Origin: a virus
Reading direction: 5' to 3' (one strand)
DNA: 64,000 nucleotides
IMG/VR virus record: IMGVR_UViG_3300010885_030180
Coordinates: 39,606 to 103,605 of that record
In this document: positions 61,357 through 64,000 of the stretch, piece by piece
Position numbering within the stretch: position 1 is the stretch's first letter
How the letters are laid out: each line of letters opens with the position of its first letter
Made by a program: the position numbers and the translations under genes
The notes under the pieces: generated by a model
What the model was told of the DNA's origin: nothing
What the model saw: the letters and a program-made list of their open reading frames with translations, nothing else
Databases searched by the model: none

Positions 61357-61578
61357 ATGAAAGTAGTAGTATGGAGCAAGTATAATTGCACATTCTGTGA
61401 TCAGGCAAAATCATTGTTGGGTCAGAGAGAGATTGCATTTGAAGAAAAGAAAATTGGCGATGGATATTCTAAAGAAGAATTGCTAGAAGAAATTCCCACA
61501 GCTAGATCAGTGCCACAAATCATTATTGATGGAAAAGCAATTGGTGGGTTTTCTGAATTAAAGGAATTTTTAAAATGA
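61357..61578 (+). CDS. glutaredoxin
   Basis: I start at the ATG at 61357, which gives a normal 73-residue glutaredoxin; an upstream in-frame GTG at 61312 would add an unlikely 15-residue Arg-rich extension overlapping the coiled-coil gene. The redox motif is C11-T-F-C14, followed by the SVPQIIIDGKAIGGFSELKE stretch, which carries the cis-Pro (V-P) and GG glutathione-binding features. It probably re-reduces the NrdA C-terminal cysteines. The upstream GAGGG is a plausible ribosome binding site. The stop overlaps the next start. Confidence 0.9.
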   Translation: MKVVVWSKYNCTFCDQAKSLLGQREIAFEEKKIGDGYSKEELLEEIPTARSVPQIIIDGKAIGGFSELKEFLK

Positions 61579-62003
61579 AAGACGTTACTTATAACATAGA
61601 TGATGTAACTATCAACACACTAGATTATGGCAAACTTGCAATAGACACATTAACCTCAAGTATGATTGGGCCATATCCCAGTTACAATACAGGAGTCGGG
61701 GCAGTTGGAGCAAATGGTAGTAATGGAACCTACTATACTACTAACACCGGTGCCAATTGGGGTAGCATTGGTACTAGTACTAGCCAACCTTCAATACAAG
61801 TAAAAGGTGATGCAGTGTTTGAAGGCAAGGTTATGATAAACGGCCGGAATATCTCAGAATTTATGGAAGCTATTTCAAAGCGTCTGTCCATACTGGTTCC
61901 AGACCCTGAAAAGTTAGAACACTTTGAAGCATTAAAGAAAGCATATGACCACTATAAATTATTAGAGGCCCTATGCGAATTACCAACAGAACCAAAGGAA
62001 TAA
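61575..62003 (+). CDS. 142-residue phage protein with virion-like middle, unknown function
   Basis: The N-terminal third is ordinary (MKDVTYNIDDVTINTLDYGK). The middle (about residues 40-70) is a Gly/Asn/Ser/Thr-rich flexible stretch. The C-terminal half is a compact motif VKGDAVFEGKVMINGRNISE followed by a helix (LEHFEALKKAYDHYKLLEAL). I recall this arrangement in marine T4-like phages. The 'GDAVFEGKVxxNG' strand pattern is typical of fibre or tail-associated proteins. It overlaps glutaredoxin by 4 bases. Function unassigned. Confidence 0.65.
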   Translation: MKDVTYNIDDVTINTLDYGKLAIDTLTSSMIGPYPSYNTGVGAVGANGSNGTYYTTNTGANWGSIGTSTSQPSIQVKGDAVFEGKVMINGRNISEFMEAISKRLSILVPDPEKLEHFEALKKAYDHYKLLEALCELPTEPKE

Positions 62004-62004
62004 T

Positions 62005-62292
62005 ATGTTGATTGAAAGAGGATTTACCAGCGCAGACGTTATCAGTTTGAAATTGATCAACGGTGAAGAATTGATTGCGCGGTTTGATAGTGAGACTGCA
62101 GAGACTGTTAAAATTATCAAACCACTATGCGTTACACTAAATGGACAAGGTGTTGGATTGATGCCTTGGATGTTTCTAGGTAATGGTAAAGAAGTAACTA
62201 TTAACAAGTCACACATTTTTGCCATGATGACTAGTAAGCACGATGCTGCTGACCAATATAGAGATAGCACCACTGATATTGCCCTACGGTAA
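62005..62292 (+). CDS. 95-residue Sm-like-fold candidate, unknown function
   Basis: The first 60 residues form five strand-like segments (VISLKLINGEELIARF, VKIIKPLCVTLNGQ, VTINKSHIFAMM). Their spacing fits an Sm/LSm-like beta barrel, where IxLxNGxE is the usual first-strand pattern. Related proteins are common in marine T4-like phages by my recollection. An RNA-binding role, as for Hfq-like proteins, is possible but not shown. It follows the previous gene by one base. Confidence 0.55.
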   Translation: MLIERGFTSADVISLKLINGEELIARFDSETAETVKIIKPLCVTLNGQGVGLMPWMFLGNGKEVTINKSHIFAMMTSKHDAADQYRDSTTDIALR

Positions 62293-62295
62293 ATA
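62289..62295 (+). promoter_or_regulatory. weak late-promoter-like GTAAATA
   Basis: GTAAATATT overlaps the stop of the Sm-like gene, 18 bases before the PAAR-CHAP ATG. It is one mismatch from ATAAATA. A similar GTAAATAT lies at 57722-57729 before nrdA. Confidence 0.3.
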
Positions 62296-62313
62296 TTAGT
62301 TTAGGATATTGAT

Positions 62314-63156
62314 ATGCCATATGTACCAGGCGCAGTAGTTCACGGTGTAACTCACGTTGCCGATGTCTATAATTCACCAAATGTTTACATAAACAATGTT
62401 TTGGTTGCACTTTGGAATCCAGCAGGATCTACTGCACCATTTGGCACAGTGTCTGTATCAGTATCAGTTAGTATTCCAGAAGGTGATCAAGCGGCTGCTG
62501 TGGCGTTAGTTGACGACTATGTTACAGCCCAAACTGGCCAACCTAATGATTATTATAAACCAGAAGCTGTTGCTGACGGAGTTAAAGGTAACTATGCAGG
62601 TACTCCTGAATCATCAAGTGTACCAGACGGGGCTGTGGCCACTGATCCAACTGCATCAGATATTATACCATTCTTACAAGCAAGATTAGCAGAAGCAGCA
62701 ACTGGTACATGGAGAGAAACTGGACAAGGCGGTGCAGCAAGTAATTCTAAGATTACCGGCATTTGGACCAATCTTGGATATCCTGCAAGTAATCCTTGGA
62801 CTACTGATCAAACTGCTTGGTGCATGGGCTTTGTTAACTACACTCTTAAGAGTTGTGGATATAAGTATGTACAGACTGCTAGTGCTGCTGCGATTACTAC
62901 TAGTCCAGAAAAGTGGACCGCGGTACAAGTACCAAAGGCAGAAGCACAACCGGGTGATATTGCATTCTGGAGTTATAGGCATGTAAACTTTGTATATACT
63001 GCGGCCAACGGCAAGTACAGTTTTGTAGGTGGAAATCAAACACCTAGTGGTGGTAAGAACAATCCAGACGACGGAGATTTAACTATCTCGTATCCAGGCG
63101 GTACTGCTGCTAGTAATGCAAATTGGGTTAGTTGCTGGCGTATAACTAAAGCATAA
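62314..63156 (+). CDS. PAAR-like/CHAP-type spike or muralytic protein
   Basis: The 280-residue protein has an N-terminal ~40-residue segment (HGVTHVADVYNSPNVYINN) that resembles a PAAR-type spike-tip repeat. A linker with beta-strand and Ser/Pro-rich parts follows. The C-terminal CHAP/NlpC-P60-like cysteine peptidase domain (about residues 130-280) contains C170 in TAWCMGFVNYTL, H223 in RHVNFVY and the AQPGDIAFW motif typical of these amidase/peptidases (TIGR02594-like). It probably sits at the tail spike and cuts peptidoglycan during entry, or acts as the endolysin. It has an AGGA ribosome binding site. A structured RNA region follows. Confidence 0.75.
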   Translation: MPYVPGAVVHGVTHVADVYNSPNVYINNVLVALWNPAGSTAPFGTVSVSVSVSIPEGDQAAAVALVDDYVTAQTGQPNDYYKPEAVADGVKGNYAGTPESSSVPDGAVATDPTASDIIPFLQARLAEAATGTWRETGQGGAASNSKITGIWTNLGYPASNPWTTDQTAWCMGFVNYTLKSCGYKYVQTASAAAITTSPEKWTAVQVPKAEAQPGDIAFWSYRHVNFVYTAANGKYSFVGGNQTPSGGKNNPDDGDLTISYPGGTAASNANWVSCWRITKA

Positions 63157-63264
63157 GTATTATAGTCTGCAAGGGCATAATGTGTAACATTTAGTAAGGT
63201 GCAAGTCCGGGAGGTTGGAGGGGCCAATACTTGCAGATTCCTCCACTTTTTGGTAAAATTATAG
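63157..63264 (+). other. structured non-coding RNA candidate with terminator-like end
   Basis: The 108-base segment after the PAAR-CHAP gene can form a 10-bp closing helix (63164-63173 with 63230-63239) around an AATGT/ACATT hairpin (63179-63183 with 63187-63191) and a G-rich strand. The segment TGCAAG occurs twice (63168-63173 and 63200-63205) and either copy could pair with CTTGCA at 63230-63235. TGGAGG (63216-63221) can alternatively pair with CCTCCA (63240-63245), followed by CTTTTT, making a terminator. The closing helix and this pairing interlock as a pseudoknot or exclude each other, like an attenuator or riboswitch. It is not assigned to any known RNA class. Confidence 0.45.
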
Positions 63265-63293
63265 TTGACAATACGGTAAAACCGTGTTATAAT
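63265..63293 (+). promoter_or_regulatory. perfect-consensus sigma70 promoter with palindromic spacer
   Basis: TTGACA (63265-63270), exactly 17 bases, TATAAT (63288-63293). The spacer contains the inverted repeat ACGGT-AAA-ACCGT (63273-63285), a plausible repressor or activator site. It drives the 63323 gene, which has a ribosome binding site (CAGGAG) and a ~23-base leader. Confidence 0.8.
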
Positions 63294-63322
63294 TATTACT
63301 TAACAACATACAGGAGTCTACT

Positions 63323-63469
63323 ATGCGTAAATACAAATTATGGGTTCGTATCAGTGCTTATCAAACAGCTAACATTTATATGTATGCTGAAAATTCATTG
63401 CAAGCTAAAATGCTAGCCGAATGCCAATATGGTGTAGGACAAGTACTCCATTATATGGAAGCAGATTAA
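63323..63469 (+). CDS. 48-residue early peptide, unknown function
   Basis: ATG at 63323 follows a strong ribosome binding site (CAGGAG, 8 bases upstream) and a perfect sigma70 promoter. The peptide (MRKYKLWVRISAYQTANIYM, then AENSLQAKMLAECQYGVGQV, ending HYMEAD) is basic at the N-terminus and has a strand-strand-helix look, like small phage host-takeover or DNA-mimicking proteins. Size and promoter strength fit an early host-directed peptide; this is inferred. The next gene starts one base after its stop. Confidence 0.7.
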   Translation: MRKYKLWVRISAYQTANIYMYAENSLQAKMLAECQYGVGQVLHYMEAD

Positions 63470-63470
63470 A

Positions 63471-63821
63471 TTGAAAAATACTATGTACGTAAACAAATCA
63501 AGTAAAAATATTATAGCATTAGCATTGGCTATGTCTGTAAGTTCTACGTGGGCAGATGTTTATCGAGAATATCGATATGCTCCCCGTGTAGTTCAAGTAG
63601 AACGACATGCACAGGCTGATATCTTAGTTCCTCTAATTATTGGAGGAATGGTAGGTGCTGCAATTGCCAATCAAAATCAACCACAGCCTGTGCCACAACA
63701 ACAAGTGTTCATCCAGCGTGAACCAGTAGTTGTACAGCAGCAAACAGTGTGTTATGGTTGGAAGGAAATTCAAATGCCTGATGGGCAAATTTATCGTGAG
63801 CGTACCTGCTACCTACGATAA
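63471..63821 (+). CDS. small secreted/periplasmic protein with glycine-zipper-like segment
   Basis: The start is uncertain: a TTG at 63471 right after the previous stop, with GGAA upstream, or an ATG at 63483. Both give a signal peptide (KNIIALALAMSVSSTWA, cut before DVYREY). The mature part has a hydrophobic, glycine-spaced segment LVPLIIGGMVGAAIANQ like glycine-zipper outer-membrane or lysogenic-conversion proteins. A Pro/Gln-rich stretch (QPQPVPQQQV) follows, then a C-terminal pair of cysteines (VCYGWKEI, RTCYLR). It looks host-derived (a bacterial envelope protein). A role in superinfection exclusion or envelope modification is speculative. Confidence 0.65.
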   Translation: MKNTMYVNKSSKNIIALALAMSVSSTWADVYREYRYAPRVVQVERHAQADILVPLIIGGMVGAAIANQNQPQPVPQQQVFIQREPVVVQQQTVCYGWKEIQMPDGQIYRERTCYLR

Positions 63822-63838
63822 GTAAGAGTTATGATGGT

Positions 63839-63894
63839 ATGAAGTAGATTGAAAAGGATTCAAGACGCGGGTTCGAATCCCGCCAGGTCCACCA
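63839..63894 (+). ncRNA. ssrA-like: tmRNA-like 3' end (T-arm plus CCA), 5' half not found
   Basis: GCGGG-TTCGAAT-CCCGC (63867-63883) is a perfect tRNA T-arm. It is followed by a 7-base acceptor strand CAGGTCC, discriminator A and an encoded CCA (63892-63894). From memory, the last 31 bases match the E. coli ssrA 3' end at all but three positions, including the GACGCGGG lead-in, and the upstream ATGAAGTAG resembles the tmRNA P2 strand. No matching 5' acceptor strand (GGACCTG plus the tmRNA D-arm) exists nearby; upstream is a protein gene. It could be a decayed tmRNA, a recombination or attachment remnant, or a separate acceptor piece. Confidence 0.5.
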
Positions 63895-63908
63895 TAAGGA
63901 AGTTTGTT

Positions 63909-64000
63909 ATGATAGTTAAATTTGCAAATGCAATTGGTCGTGCTCATGGAAAGTTTTTTACCTGGTTAGGTCAAAAAGCGGAATCTAATCCATGGTGGGC
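63909..64000 (+). CDS. start of a further gene (3' truncated by window edge)
   Basis: An ATG at 63909 opens a frame that runs off the window. The visible 30 residues read MIVKFANAIGRAHGKFFTWL then GQKAESNPWW. The leader contains AAGGAAG, a suitable ribosome binding site. The fragment is too short to assign. Confidence 0.5.
   Translation, partial: MIVKFANAIGRAHGKFFTWLGQKAESNPWW

Noticed and set aside
63802-63894. A complete tRNA using GTACCTG at 63802 as the 5' acceptor strand
   Set aside because: Six of seven pairs would form, but the sequence is the end of a protein gene, and no D-arm or anticodon arm can be drawn in the ~90 bases.
63895-64000. Circularly permuted tmRNA with its 5' half downstream of the CCA
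   Set aside because: The bases after the CCA are a ribosome binding site and a protein-coding start; no tmRNA 5' acceptor or D-arm sequence is visible before the window ends.

Overview
The window looks like part of a large, AT-rich, tailed-phage genome, most likely a marine or aquatic T4-like myovirus. The evidence is the repeated TATAAATA-type late-promoter motif upstream of many genes, overlapping co-directional genes, a class Ia ribonucleotide reductase pair with glutaredoxin, long fibre genes, a PAAR-like/CHAP spike protein, and T4-style capsid-targeting N-termini. No terminase, capsid or polymerase gene lies in the window, so the T4-like placement is an inference. The host cannot be fixed. 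A tmRNA-like 3' end near the right edge resembles proteobacterial ssrA.

Bases 2-39975 are one uninterrupted plus-strand cluster of receptor-binding and fibre-like genes. It holds collagen-like GYTGSx repeats, a protein with about 21 Ig-like 'putative Ig' repeats, a pectate-lyase-fold protein, and a 3193-residue mosaic protein with about 20 copies of a GALxVxGGVGIGG repeat. It ends in a family of glycine-rich proteins into which LamG/concanavalin-like modules are nested. One of these genes (28003-35012) is broken by a one-base frameshift near 28572. Most genes in this block lack a clear Shine-Dalgarno sequence.

Bases 40023-44779 encode a five-domain glycosyltransferase/FkbM-methyltransferase polyprotein plus a second FkbM methyltransferase. 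They sit behind a near-consensus sigma70 promoter with almost no leader. These enzymes could decorate the fibres or alter the host surface. Bases 44807-49534 carry a secreted nonspecific nuclease, a GNAT-like protein and an HExxH peptidase that both start with a T4-like capsid-targeting peptide, an alpha/beta hydrolase, a GIY-YIG/NUMOD3 homing endonuclease, and a small minus-strand block (a 92-residue protein, a GNAT acetyltransferase and a DUF3563-like protein).

Bases 49697-54830 hold small late genes with their own late promoters and strong terminators, a coiled-coil membrane protein, a proline-rich capsid-tag protein and a charged scaffold-like protein. Bases 54865-63156 hold an MGME1/RecB-like nuclease, a pectate-lyase-fold tailspike, nrdA, nrdB, a coiled-coil peptide, glutaredoxin, two small conserved proteins and the PAAR-CHAP protein. 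The right end holds a structured non-coding RNA candidate, a consensus sigma70 promoter with a palindrome in its spacer, two small genes, a tmRNA-like 3' fragment and a truncated gene.
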